Notes: generated by a model from the letters alone, not told the origin. DNA of 64,000 nt from Amyelois transitella (GCF_032362555.1 NC_083507.1:6327001-6391000), one strand, 5' to 3'; counted from the first letter of the stretch, positions 45,800-58,329 are shown. Numbers and translations are program-made.

Positions 45800-47740
45800 A
45801 TAGGTACTTCATAAGTAGTTAAGAAGAGTACCTACCTACCTACTCCAAAACTTTATGATTTTAATAACCTATGACAATATAAATTATTCATACCTACCTA
45901 CGTACCTACTAATACGGGACAAACAAATATAGCCCTCAACTGACCCAGGTAGTATTAAAGTTTTCTATTACCTACTTACAAAATAATATAAACATCAAAA
46001 ACTCAAGCTTAAAAGGTACCTAAATGAAAATAGTAATATTGTAGCTGCTTATATAATAACTTTGTACTATAATCTATTTATTCTTTGTTCCTACAAGTTT
46101 TACCAGTTGCCAAATGGTAGACACCTCTCTTGAAATCTTAAAAATCCCGCCAAACAATGATGTCCCTATTCGTTTTCGTTCCTTCATCCATAGCAAAATG
46201 GCGAACGCAGACTTGACTGTCTCATATGTCTGCACGATTTCTAACTTATTAGCAACCAAGAAAGTCATAATTACCCATTCGGTAAGTAATAATATATATT
46301 CTCACTGGCATCAAAAATACTATTGTGATATTTACCTCTATATTCATCACTTTAGGCCAATCTTTTTATAACATAACCAAAAATACTTAACACCTTTACC
46401 ACCAAGTCACAGTCACACACTACAGCTGCAAAATAAATTTAAGTATAAAGCATGCTCGCTGATTTACACATAAGCGTATTGTCATTTAAAGCAACGCCAT
46501 CTATGGAGATAAGTTCAAACTATTTAATATTTTAGACATATCAACATCGCCATCTCTTATTAAGTAGCCAGAACTAATACCAGTCAACTTTTATCAATAA
46601 CAGTATATCTTTACAAAACAAATATAAATTATCTAACAGTTAACTTGATACAGTGTACAAAAAAAAAAAACATTTTGTCTAAAACAATTTTTTTTTTAAA
46701 TTTCAAGTTTACACTTTACACACGTTTACTTTTTTTTGTATTATGAACGAGATACCAGGAGACATTTTGTTTTTGGATTTCAAGCTGATCTTACTTGTAA
46801 TAAGGCCGTTATTTAATGTTATCATCTGGTTTTATTTGGCGGTAGGTTAAGCCATTATGTGCCGTTGAATATTATATTGCTCAGGCGACTTACAATGTGT
46901 TAGTACTGTACATTCTGATTAAGTTGCACTCTTTCGATCTTATCGTAAGGTATCGAATGCACCAAATGCGTTGTAATTAGATTAGGCTATTAAAGTGCTA
47001 AAATAACCAAAAAAGATGTATTACATTTCCTCCATTTTGTTGCTTATTTCACTGATATGCTTGAGCGTCTGTGGCCATCGGCTGGCACATTCATTTTATT
47101 AGATGGGAAACGGGGCGCCGATAAGGACAGTTCGGCTCTCCCCTGCCAATAAGGCCCTGCTTCGGCGACCACAGCAAGAGGTACCCATCCGAATATGCAA
47201 GATCTACATAACAGTGTCGGAGTCGGCAGTCGGAGCCTGCACCTTAGCTAGCACAAATGGAGGCGTACAAGGAGAGGGCGAGGTGGCGGTTCACCTCTAG
47301 AAGGGAATTGGAAGGAAGAGGAAGGGAGACTCGGAAACTTGCCTTTGCTTAAATGCGAGAGTGGTGGATGAGCGTCCTGGAAAACTTTGAATTCGGAGTT
47401 CGCACAGTCAGGGCGCTCCTTCCAGCCTAGGATGATTGGCTGGACCGCTGCTACTACCACGTGTATCGGGGAAGGCGAGGTCAGCCATTAGTGTGTGGAG
47501 CTAGATAAGGCAACACACTCTAGCAGACTGTGGTTAACACATTGAAAAACCGGCCACGTGCATATCGGACTAAGTGCAAGGCAAGTATTTGATTGTGTTA
47601 CCCATGCCCACTTCAACGAAACTTTATATTCTCCTTATGGTGTGCTTTAGATAGCTTTTGTCTGAAAATTCGTACGCATAATGACCCGTTTTTTCAATCC
47701 CGTGGAAATTTCAGGAAATTCTTAAGATAGAATACCCTTT
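45800..47740. other. Upstream region of the ZAD gene, no supported gene
   Basis: A 64-codon frame on the minus strand (46268-46074) and its plus-strand shadow are open but match nothing I recognise. A GC-rich block at 47050-47500 is unlike its AT-rich surroundings and may be a fragment of a mobile element. I cannot assign it. Confidence 0.35.
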
Positions 47741-47850
47741 ATTGCACATAAAATTGTAAAAATAAATTTATCCTGAACGGTATGGTAACATACATAAGGC
47801 GGCCTCATCGCATTATACAATCTCTTCCAAGCAACCACAAGAAAATTTAG
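47740..47850 (-). repeat. LINE 3' tail fragment
   Basis: 'ctttattgcacataaaattg' followed by 'aaggcggcctcatcgc' and 'caatctcttccaagcaacc' is a diverged version of the LINE 3' UTR seen complete at 33950-34080. Confidence 0.5.
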
Positions 47851-47971
47851 CGAGAGAGAATTTAGTGCGAAGGAGTAGGGAATATTTAAAAAATAGCTAC
47901 ATACTAATAAAAGACGTACATAAGTTTACAAGATGTGGTTATAAAACATACAGGGTGACTTTCCCTGTATA

Positions 47972-49406
47972 CAAGGGTCAAACTGAAAGTTTTTAGAAAA
48001 TCAAAAAACTGAGCATCCGACGGAACCATTGGGAGAAGCACCTTGCCCACTCTTCCTTAGGTGTCTCTTCAATGGCCCTTTCCAACGCAGTGACTGCTTC
48101 CTCAGCGTTCACAAAACGTTTACCGCGAAGTTTTTCTTTTATTTTGGGGAATAAATAGAAATCACAAGGTGCAAGGTCGGGGCTGTATGGCGGGTGACCC
48201 AGTAATTCCACATTTGATGTCTCTAAAAAGTCAATTATTCGCCTGGCGGTGTGCGCCGAGGCGTTATCGTGATGAAGGAATATTCTGCTGCGAGGTCGTT
48301 TCTCCCGAACTTTTTCAAAGACAAATGGCAAACAAATTTTGGTGTACCACTCTGCATTAACTGTTTTTTGATTCTCTAAAACAATTGTTGCGTAATGCCT
48401 GTCCTTCCGAAGAACGAAGCCACCATCTTTTTTCCCACACTTCGACCTCTCTTCACTTTTGTGGGCAACTCCTCGAACGGAAACACCCACTGGGCCGACT
48501 GCCTTTTAGTTTCTGGATCATAACAATAAATCCAGCTTTCGACACTCATAAGTATGTCGAATACGGCATTTGAGTCACCTCGGTTAAATTTTTCAATCAT
48601 ATCACGGCACCAATTAACACGACGGGAGTTTTTGAGCCTCAGTCAAATTATGGGGTATCCACCGGGCGCAAAGCTCTAAATGTTCATGGAGGATTTTATG
48701 GATTTGGCTCATACCAATGCCTAGACTTGTCCGAATCTGCTGATAGGTAACTCTTTTGTCAGCCTCTATCATACGCCGCACAACACTGATGATTCCTTCA
48801 GTCGTCGCCGTAGAAGGCCGTCCCTCACGCAGATCATCGGTGAGATTAGACCGACCACGCTTAAATTCATTGAACCAGTTGTAAACAGTGGCACTAGATG
48901 GGGCTTCATTATAAAAGGCCAATCGAAGTCTATTGTAACTTTCTTGTTGAGTTAACTTACACCGAAAGTCATAAAAAATCATAGCACGAAAATTTTCTCG
49001 CGTTAAATTCATATTTTTGGCACGAATTATTTTCACTTTGCCGCCAAATTACAAAAATAACGGCAATTGAATGAAATTTATACTCATTATTATTGCTAGA
49101 GTTCCATTTTTGAAATCCGAATTCATTTTTTTATTATATAAATAATTATTTTTAACTTTTTGGTTGATTTTTTTTCAGTTTGTGTCCGAAAAATCCAAAT
49201 ATATTACGGAACCCTATGTTTTTTCCAAAATAAAATATAGTCTATGTTACTCGTGGATAATGTAGCTTTCGAATGGTGAAAGAATTTTTAAAATTGGTCC
49301 AGTAGTTTTTGAGCCTATTCATTACAACCAAACAAACAAAGTATTCCTCTTTATAATATTAGTGTAGACAAATGGCCAGTCCTAAAAACTTTCAGTGTCG
49401 CCCCCG
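47972..49406 (-). mobile_element. mariner transposon, broken transposase
   Basis: Imperfect terminal repeats share ACTGAAAGTTTTTAG and are each flanked by TA (47970-47971 and 49407-49408). On the minus strand the transposase is split over three frames: 49036-48614 (helix-turn-helix part, LTRENFRAMIFYDFRCKLTQ), 48600-48376 (with the first catalytic aspartate region YDPETKRQSAQW) and 48490-47993 (HHDNASAHTA and YSPDLAPCDFYLFP). The last spacing is the D34D pattern of true mariners. Frameshifts make it inactive. A different repeat is inserted at about 49120-49372. Confidence 0.9.
49120..49372 (-). repeat. Repeat nested in the mariner
   Basis: 'gttactcgtggataatgtagc', 'ggtccagtagtttttgag' and 'cctctttataatattagtg' form the end of a common lepidopteran element. 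The mariner terminal region resumes at about 49373 ('aatggccagtcc'). Confidence 0.55.
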
Positions 49407-49789
49407 TATATGTATATAAGTGATCAAAAAGCATTTATATACGTACATAAATATATTTCTTTAAATAAACTTACATATATATAAACTCAATAATTATGGG
49501 TGTTCTTACAGAGAAAGGATAAAAAAGACATACACTTTTATGAAGAGGAATTAAAAGAGGTAAAAAGGAAAGAATTCAGGAATTATAAGATATAAATTTG
49601 AGATTTAAAGCAGGCCATGGTCGGAGCACGCCGAATTGTTTGGCAGGGAGTTCCACAGGCGCATGAATTGTACTATAAACGAATGAGAGTAAAAAGTTGT
49701 GGAGAACTCTTAAGTGATAAATGTAATTCACTTCACTGTCTTAAGAACAGAAACGCCAAATTAACGATATTAATAATTAAATTAGCTGT

Positions 49790-50390
49790 TACCCGCAACT
49801 CCATTTGCATGTTATTCTAAATACGAAGGTTTAGGTTATTAAATTCAGGTACTCAAATTTCCTTACATATTACAGAATAGCTAGTTCTTTTGGCTTCCAC
49901 ATCACATGATCCAGATCTTCCAATTTCTTTTTCGCCAAAAGAAAATGCTCATCAGGTTGAACAACTTTTGTTAAGACGTCTTTTCCATAATAAGGATGAT
50001 TTAGCTGGTCTATAATGGTTCTGCATCAGGAGTTCCAGATCTTCGATTTTTATACGCCAACAGAAAATGCTTATCAGGTTCAACAACTTTTGTTAAGTGT
50101 CATTTCTATATTTCCTACGGTTTAGCTGTGTTGTTATGGTAATTATACCCTATATGTTGGCCAGGCTATACAACAAAAAAGTTTCATTTAAATCCGTTCA
50201 GTACTTCCGGATATAAGCGTGTACGAACAAACATACAACAGACACTTTTTTTTCAAATTCATGCTCGGTTACTATTTTCATATCGTCATAAATAATTTTT
50301 TTGAAAATATACTCTATGTATAGACAAAAACTTTTACTGTTTTATTATATGTTTTGATAATACGCAAATGGAGTTGCAGGCAACAACTAA
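49790..50390. mobile_element. Repeat block with inverted ends and an internal tandem duplication
   Basis: 'gcaactccatttgca' at 49797 and 'acgcaaatggagttgca' at 50364 are inverted. Inside, a segment with 'cagatcttc', 'agaaaatgctcatcaggttg' and 'aacaacttttgttaag' (49915-50010) is repeated at 50030-50125. The element type is not certain. Confidence 0.5.
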
Positions 50391-50462
50391 GTATATAAAT
50401 AAATAAAAAAATATTGCTCGTATACAAATATGATGACGATTTCGTATTCTGTATTTAAAAAG

Positions 50463-50675
50463 TGTGGTGTTACTGTGCCGAAGCTCAAACGTCACACGCC
50501 ACCAGCCAATGAAAGCGGGAATGCTTAATCACGTAAGCAAAGATTTCACAGATTGGAGCATAAATATTATCCCCGACTCAACATCATCGGAACCACGATG
50601 CTCCCATCACATAACACCTAGTCTGGCAGATCTTCTCCTTGTGGCGGTCGAACCCGCATCAACACTTCCGCTACA
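50463..50675 (+). mobile_element. Solo LTR related to the LTR at 58430
   Basis: It begins TGTGG and ends CTACA. It shares 'aaagatttcac', 'gattggagc', 'cataacacctag' and 'ggcggtcga' with the LTR at 58430-58672 in the same order. No partner LTR or target duplication is seen. Confidence 0.6.
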
Positions 50676-52107
50676 AATTCATAGTCAAAAATTTTGTCCA
50701 TAAACATTTGATGAAAAATTTCATATCCATCCAAATATGTAATTATACCAGACGACATCTAGTGTCGAGTAACAAAAACAATAACTACTGTCCACGTAGT
50801 GCCATCTAGCAGCGCATCTATCGCAACATTTATTTCTACTAAACGAAATAGTGAGTTACAAAAAGTAACATCTGTACACGTAGTGCCATCTTATGAAGAA
50901 TAGCATATTCACTAAAGAAATTGTACTAAAGCTGAGCTATACTAATGAACGACTAATGCCACCTTCCTACTAACTGAAGATATTATCGAGGTATGTAGGT
51001 AGGTTTCTTTTGTTTTCCTATTTATCTGAGGTATTAAAGCCGCTTATTTTAAATGCAATTTCAAAAGGAACCTCGTGCATAATTAGATAATTATATCCTG
51101 CTAGTTATTGTCCGCGACTTCGTTAGCCGTGAAAGTTCACTGAAGATCTCAATACAAAAAACTGTTCTACTATATTGCGCAGAGGGGTGGAAGGAAGAGA
51201 TTTTGTATAACGAGCCCCCTATGGCACGGTTTTTTCGTGCGAAACACTTGAGCTCTTTAGCTTTTTATTATGAAGTGCACTGTCATCCACCCGCTGTGTA
51301 TGTACACATTTTAGTATAGAAAACACTTCAAATATTCCCTTATCATTTATTTTTGTAAAGTTCATTAACAGCGATATTACATAATTACATTGGTATTTGT
51401 AAGTAGATAGTCTACAACAAAATTTATGATTAATAATAATCACGGTAAATTCATTCTAGAGAAGAATCAAAGCGCATCTCAAGCGTCAACTTAAAAGTAA
51501 ATAATATTTCATCGTATTTATTTATATTCAATCTTATTTCTACAATGTAGCACACATGTGATTTTTGGAACCATAATCTTAGAAGAAAAATATTTTACTA
51601 CTACTATGTGTACTTACTATGTATTATTACATTACATTGAAGAGATAATAAGGAAGATCCTATGCTAACCTTTAATTTGACGATTAGACTCTGCGCTAGT
51701 ATGAATTGACTCGTATAATTCATCAATTTTATACATTAATCAAATAAAGCCTATGTCAATAATTAAATGAAAAATATTATATAAAATGCATTTCATCAAC
51801 TGAAATAATGTACATTATAACCAATGAATTATTCTAAGAACCTATAATCAAAATTGTTTACTCATACTGGGGATAATTAAGTAATCAATTAAGTAATTGT
51901 TTCGTTCTACTAGCATATAGTCGCCATGCTTTACACATTTTATTATCACAGCACTTGTAAAAATTACAGTTGTCAAAAGACATTTACAACATGAATTCCA
52001 GTAGGAAACCCCAGGCAATTTATTTAACTCTTAAAAGAGAAGTCAATAACAATATTTAACACAATTTCCTCAACGCTACTTAAAGATAATTATTTTTTGC
52101 TTATTAT
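50676..52107. other. Gene-free DNA downstream of the RING gene
   Basis: AT-rich, with a duplicated 'cacgtagtgccatct' (50804 and 50877) and a Helitron-like scrap at about 51100-51150. No coding frame or RNA gene is supported. Confidence 0.4.
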
Positions 52108-55100
52108 TTATCTACGCTGACGGCGCCTTCTGTTTGTGCGGTTAGTGTTGCCTAAGCTCGGTGGGGAAACGGGCGGCGGCGTAACCGGATTCACTATAGC
52201 TAATCCTGATATAAAATGAATAGGATTGTTCAACGCATGGCCATTCTGGCGCTGAGTTCCCAGTCCGTTAGGACGTTGAGCAGCTGAAGGTCCCATATCA
52301 ACCGGTGGCTGTGGTGCGTTCAGAACCGCTCTCAAACGCTGACGCATACGCCTGCGGGCATTGCGTGATAAAGGAGCGCGTGCTGCATTATCAGGTTGAT
52401 TATTGGCCTCAGCTGCTTGTGGCTCATTGCCTGATGGAGTCGAGCGATCATTGCCAGCAGAAGGCTGATTTTGATTGGCATTTTCCGTTCTTGCTCTCAT
52501 TTGCGCTTCAGAACGTTCTGCTAATGCGTTAGCCTCGCGACCTAGTGTTGCAAACGCTAAAGAGATTCTATTGACATCGTTTTGCAAATCTTGAATAAAG
52601 GGTTGCATATCGTGGGACACTGTGCGACCATTTTCACGAGCATTTCCACGGCTTGCAACGCGAAGAACCGCCCTCGGTTGCGATTGGTTCGCATCTTGAT
52701 CGGCCGGGGTCTTGCGTATGCATAGTTTCCCACTAATTGAAGCAGGAGCAGTCAGCGCATGCGCATCGATTCCATCCAATGCCAAACAATGACCCCGTTT
52801 TTTCAATGATCCCTCACAAGATCGTACAGACCACACCTGTCAATAGTAACAAAGTCTGTTAAACTGTAAATATGTATAATCACTCAGCTGCCAATAAAGA
52901 TAAATGATAATACAAAAAGACGAATTTATTTTGTTTCCCGGTACCAATAGAAAAAAGAATAGGACCACTCTACCTCTTTCCCATGGATGTCGTAAAAGGC
53001 GACTAAGGTATAGGCTACTTGGGATTCTTCTTTTAGGCGATGGACTAGCAACCTGTCACTATTTGAATCTCAATTCTATCTTATAACCAAATAGCTAAAC
53101 ATGGTCTATCAGTCTTTCAAGACTGTTGGCTCTGTCTACCACGCAAGGGATATGGACGTGATAATGTGTATGTGTACATACACACAATCACGCCGATACA
53201 ATACAATAAACCCTTTCTCCAAATCAGTTTAGTTTCTTTAGACTTATTCATTCTAGGAAGCTATAATCTAACATCATAAGACTTAATAATTAATAGAAAT
53301 ACTAGTCAAAATTACAGTGGAGCTGTTATTTTTACTATGATTTGTTATATTATCACACTGATATGGATAATTTTTATGGAAAGTCAAATGGGTGAAATTA
53401 ACTGGAATAAAATAATACTTACACAATCTGTAAATATTGCCTCGCGATCATTTCCTGATATAGTTAGTGTATAAGAGAAAACATGGGCAATCCATGGTGA
53501 GGCAGCCATCGACAGCCAAGCAGAGATGGACTCATCTGAAACCATAGATCATCCTTAAAAATTATCCTGTGTGACCAAAAACAAAAAAAATATATATTTT
53601 CACATTATATATTGTTTTCCGCCTGTATGTTTTTACTAGCATCTTGCAAAAACTGTTGCTCTGATTTGGATGCATTCTCAAATGTGCTTTACTTGGTATC
53701 ACTTAAAAACTATACCAACATTTCTCCCTCCACCATTCAAATGAATGCATCACGCAAATTTTCAAGGCTTTGTACTTTTATGTCTTAGATGTTATCATTA
53801 ATTTCACACTACTGTATGAGATACGCACTTGTTATTTCAATAATCAGGAAAAATATGCCCATATCTGACACACGAACTGCTGTCACAATCCTGCCAGGTG
53901 CAGTTGAAAATTGCCAAAGTTGTACATATTCTCCATTCTCTGATTTTCCCTGGAAATTTTTATACTTGTTACAAATCATTTTCATTTGAGTCTTATGGCC
54001 TAGACAGAGAGACATATTATTTCAAATACTGGATAATGCAGAGTGTGAGCAAAATGCAAAATCCGAGAACATGTGTCATAGGTATCACTAACGCTTGCTT
54101 TGTTCCAGAACCATGTTCTTCTTGATCCCAAATGGCAAACTCTTGAAGCCGCTCCAAGAAGTGCTTAGGTAGTTTTTGTATAAATAGTAATATGTTGGAT
54201 ATTACTAAAATTTTATTTATTGAAATGAAAAATGACGTGAAAAAGTGGCTGCGAAGGCCTATTTTCTGAATAAGATACATATATATTTTGATTTTTAATA
54301 TTTTTACTAGAGCTTTCCTAAGAATGCAGTTTGAACATGGCGTGCTTGCAACCAATGAAAAAAGACTGAATATCAACATTAAACATACCTCAAGCAGATC
54401 AGGAGCGTGGTAATAACGCAAGTGATTGAGCAAACGAGCAGCTGGTAACCTCTCACCAACAATATCCTTGCAACAGAGACAGCGGAAAAAGCCTTTGCAG
54501 GATTTTGCCGCTGTAGAGGAAGTCTAGAAAGAGGAATAACATTTAGATTATTTATACAGTAAATTGTGAAATTTTTTTTTTCAAATTTTAACACATACTT
54601 CAGATACATCATCATTTTCTTCCTCTTCCTCAGGCTGGTCATTTACAATCTCGCCAATTGCATTTTGTGGTGCAGATGTATCAGTTATATCTGTTCCTGT
54701 TGTGATTTTTCCTCCTAGTTTCTGAAATAGTAAATCAATTTCTTAGATATGGAAATAAATAAAGCAAACAAATTTCATGTCAAAATTATTGTAAAGCTGA
54801 AATTAATCAAACAATACTTACAAAAGCTCTTAGTTTTCTCACATTCGCTATGAGCTCTTCCATGGCATAATTTCGTGTTCCAAAAAATAATGCCCTACAC
54901 ACAGGGCACATATCAAGACGCGCTTTGCATCTTCCACAAACATGATGTCCTTCATTACACTGGAAAATTTGACCTGCAGGTATCTCATAGCATACTGGGC
55001 ATTGTAGTAGGTCATCTAAATCTGGCAGGGCTTCGGCCTAAAAGCGAATATGGAATTTAAATAATTATTGTTTAAAAATAATTGTATACTATTTAAACAA

Positions 55101-56800
55101 GCAATATTTGTACTACAGTATTCCTACGATTTCATTGAAATAAGTGCACAAGGGCAATAATCAATCTAGCTGGGTCCCACCATACATTTGCAAAAGTTCT
55201 TAACATTTTTTCTATTTAAAAATTCTTTCAGCCAGCCTAAATTGTTTAAACCGTTTCCAGAACATTGATATGTAAAGAGTTTATATGTTACAAACAAATC
55301 TATTTTATTAGAGTAGATATTTAAAAGGTGAAAAATATATTCAATTATTAAATACTAGCTGTGCCCGCAACTTTGTCCATGTGGAATAGTTATTTTGGGC
55401 ATCATTGAAGCCCTCAAGGATTAATAATTTCCCCTTTTTTTCACATTTTCCCTTATTTCTTTGCTCCTAATAGTTGCAGCATGATGTTATATAGTCTAAA
55501 GCCTTCATCTATTAACAGTCAATTCAATGCAAAAAAAAATCAATTTTAACCAGTAGTTCCTGAGATAAAGCATTTTTGGGCCAAAAAGCTCAGTTAGGAC
55601 AAAAAAGTTTTGGGCATCATTCAAATAATAGGATAAATAGGTACACTATGCATGTTATAGGTATCTTTCAGTGATTGATGACTTTTATGAGTTCAGAAGC
55701 TAGCAACCAAAGTGATTTAATTCTAGGTATGTAAATAATCGTACTGGGGATAGTTGAGGGACTTTCTTTAGAGAGAAGCTCAATGGGTGCAACTTCTTCT
55801 ATAATATTTATTTGTCTATTATTCTATCATCAAGACACAAAGCTGAATGTGGCCTATCAGTCTATTCAAGACTGTTGGCTCTGTCTGCCCCAAAAGGGAT
55901 ATAGATGTGACTATATGTGTTTATTTATGATTTAAATACAAATTCAAGTTACCAACAACTTGAATAGGCAAAACCCATGATGACCATTTTGCTACTGATT
56001 TTGTGCTCCTTGGGTTAAGTCATAACACTTAACACTTACAAGCAAGCAAAAGTATGAGAAAATGTAAACATAAGAGTACCAGTTAAATTTAAAATGGGCT
56101 ACTCCACTCTTACCACATAATTTATTTAAGCAAACTGTATTCAATGTCTTCCTGCAGACATAAAAAGGGTGTTGGCCTCCCTAGTTGGTAGACTTCCATT
56201 GACATATTGATGAGAATTTCAAGGCTTTTATTTTAAGGTATTGGATTGACACAAAGAAATTAAGAGTTGAATCTTGACTGAATATAAAAATATATTCTAT
56301 TGCTTTTAATTTCCAAAAACACATATAATGCATTACAAAGATGAAAAAAATATACTCATACCTACCTAAAATGTTTTAAGATTTTGATGACGAAATAAAA
56401 AAAACGAATGTTAGTTGATGCAGAGGAATTTTTGTTGTTCAACAATTTTTAAGTCAGTGTTAGAAAATATAAATAATTTTCTGATTTTATCCAGAAGCTG
56501 TAAAATCATAAATGAAAGCATTTTTATTTTATATACATACGTGAACATAAATTACGCGAGATCGAAGGTAGTCTGTCAGGCCAAGGATAAAATAAAGGCT
56601 TTGACACCATTTTGTTTCTAAAGTTTTATTTCAACACCTTTCAAAGCAGGAAACACAAAACCTTACGAAATACTAACAAAAATTGTATAATTTTTGGATG
56701 AATTTATTGATTTGATCCTCGTATGGTCAGAGCCAGACAAAAGAAAATGTAGGTACAAAATTAATATTTCACATACCTTTATTTCAGGGTGTCCTGCCAT
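52108..56800 (-). CDS. SIAH-like RING-finger E3 ubiquitin ligase
   Basis: Exons on the minus strand: 56800-56777, 55037-54822, 54721-54599, 54523-54389, 54163-54112, 53999-53829, 53535-53423, 52836-52108. They give 1563 nt, 520 aa. The N-terminus carries a C3HC4 RING (C21, C24, C35, H39/H40, C42, C45, C52, C55: CPVC, CNEGHHVCGRC, CPVC). The RING and its tail (ALFFGTRNYAMEELIANVRK) are of the Seven-in-absentia type. A cysteine/histidine segment (CLCC...HLRYYH) and a beta-rich region follow (WQFSTAPGRIVTAVRVSD, then AHVFSYTLTISG), in the place of the SIAH substrate-binding TRAF-like fold. The last exon adds a long Gln/Asn/Arg-rich tail ending RRRRQRR, which is not part of classical SIAH. The protein should transfer ubiquitin to partners. 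The junction of exons 5 and 6 is the weak point: exon 5 has a poor acceptor and a non-consensus donor (ATG|GTTCTG). Confidence 0.8.
52934..53180 (-). mobile_element. Lepidopteran SINE (near full length)
   Basis: 'tttcccggtaccaatag', 'cccatggatgtcgtaaaagg', 'ggcgatggactagcaacc' to 'gggatatggacgtgat' and a (TGTA)n tail, in minus orientation. It lies in the last intron of the RING gene. Confidence 0.75.
55355..55577 (-). mobile_element. Helitron 3' part, truncated
   Basis: Read on the minus strand it ends GGGCACAGCTAG and carries the 'cattgaagccctcaagg' module, but its 5' TCTATAC end is missing. It lies in intron 1 of the RING gene. Confidence 0.7.
55843..55920 (-). repeat. SINE fragment
   Basis: 'agctgaatgtggcc', 'ttcaagactgttggctctgtc' and 'gggatatagatgtgac' in minus orientation. 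Confidence 0.65.
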
Positions 56801-57069
56801 GAGGAAGCCGGGGTTATTGTATTTATAGTTATTCAAAAATATCTAATAATTATTATTGTGCACAATATTTTACATGTGAAATTAAAACACGACAAAATAT
56901 AGCAATACGAGGCTCCAGCTGTCGCTTAAAATAAAAATGGCGTCGATTAGGGATGTGGCGTTTTTCAATCCTAGAAGATCGTTTTTTTAATAAATATGCA
57001 GTAATGAATCGATTCAGGGAATCGATATTTTACACTTGAAAATGATCATTTGATAGAAAGTATTGGGAG

Positions 57070-57218
57070 TAGAGATGGGCAAATGCCCGGGCATTTAAGG
57101 CAAATTGGGAATATTCGCAATAAATGCCTAGACAAATGCCCAAAGGGAAGGAATATATGGGCATCTATTGGGAATTTTCCCAATTTGCCTTAAATACCCG
57201 GGCATTTGCCCATCTCTA
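57070..57218. mobile_element. 149-bp palindromic MITE, hAT-type
   Basis: The termini TAGAGATGGGCAAATGCCCG are inverted over about 40 bp per arm. A perfect 8-bp target duplication ATTGGGAG flanks it (57062-57069 and 57219-57226). The inner sequence is again rich in GGGCAAAT/ATTTGCCC words. No coding frame. Confidence 0.88.
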
Positions 57219-57373
57219 ATTGGGAGCTCTAACTTTTCCATGTAATAAATTCATTTTGAAAATAAATGTTTTCTTGCATACTTGATCTGACTTTGATACG
57301 GTAATAAGATGATTGTTAGTATCGAAGTCCCTGAACTGAAAAGAAACTGATTTTACTGATGAGAGATCAGTTA

Positions 57374-57633
57374 TCTATACTAATATTATAAAGCTGAAGA
57401 GTTTGCTTTTTTGTTTGTTTTAACGCGCTAATCTCTAGAACTACTGGTTTGAATTGAAAAATTCTTTTTGTGTTGAAAAGACCATTTATCGAGGAAGGCT
57501 TTAGGCTATATAACATCACACTGTAACTATAAGGAGCGAAGAAATAATGAAAAAATCACGGAGTATATCCTTGAGGACTTCAATGATGCCCAAAATAACT
57601 ATTCCACGCGGACGAAGTCGCGGGCACAGCTAA
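57374..57633 (+). mobile_element. Non-autonomous Helitron, complete termini
   Basis: It starts TCTATACTAATATTATAAAG, ends GCACAGCTAA and is inserted between A (57373) and T (57634). A CGCG...CGCG hairpin lies about 8 bp before the 3' end. The length is 260 bp. It is the reference copy for the fragments at 789, 21567 and 55355. Confidence 0.78.
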
Positions 57634-57698
57634 TTATGTTATATACATATCTTTTTATGAAAAAAAAGAATTTATATTTACATTATAGATTATAGACT

Positions 57699-57925
57699 AG
57701 CGACCCGCAACGGCTTCGCACGGGTGCAAACAAAGTGCAAAAGTACATATTTAGTACATTTTTTTTGACCTATCTCGTAATATTCAGCCAGCGTTTGCAA
57801 TGTAAGCGCAAAAAATGTTTTATTTACGACTTCATATTAGAAATCTTAAAATTATCAGTGGTTCTCTAATATATTATTAAGAATGTTATTATATATTCAA
57901 ACATTCCTCCTGAATCACCTCTATC
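57699..57925 (-). repeat. RTE-like repeat end
   Basis: It opens 'actagcgacccgcaacggc' and 'ttcgcacgggtgcaa', the same end as the element at 31803, and becomes unalignable after about 220 bp. Confidence 0.6.
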
Positions 57926-58098
57926 TCTATCATTGCTTCGTGCTTAGATTACGTCCGAGTCAGCCGAGACGATCGTATGCCAGAAATCGTATTTATATAA
58001 TAATATATAATATAATGCCAAAATATTTTCTTTTGAATAAAGTCAATTTCCTGTCAATTAAAAAAAAACACCTTATTTTATTCCATTTCAAAGTTCTA

Positions 58099-58329
58099 TC
58101 TTATATATAAAATTCTCGTGTCACAATGTTTGTCTCCGTACTCTTCCGAAACGGCTTTACCGATTTTAACCAAATTTTGCATGCATATTCAGTAGGTCTG
58201 AGAATCGGCTAACATCTATTTTTCATACCCCTAAGTGTTAAGGGTTGTCCACATTTAACATTTTTTTTTCAACTTCAAATTACTTAAAAGTGATTTATAT
58301 GGCAAAACAACGTTTGCCGGGACAGCTAG
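58099..58329 (+). mobile_element. Second Helitron-like family, complete termini
   Basis: It starts TCTTATATATAAAATTCTCG and ends GGGACAGCTAG, flanked by A and T. The interior has 'ctcttccgaaacggctttacc' and 'aaattttgcatgcatattc'. It is a different family from the one at 57374. Confidence 0.6.

Noticed and set aside
46074-46268. 64-codon frame on the minus strand before the ZAD gene
   Set aside because: Looks slightly like a helix-turn-helix but without any firm motif; the opposite strand is equally open. Not enough for a gene call.
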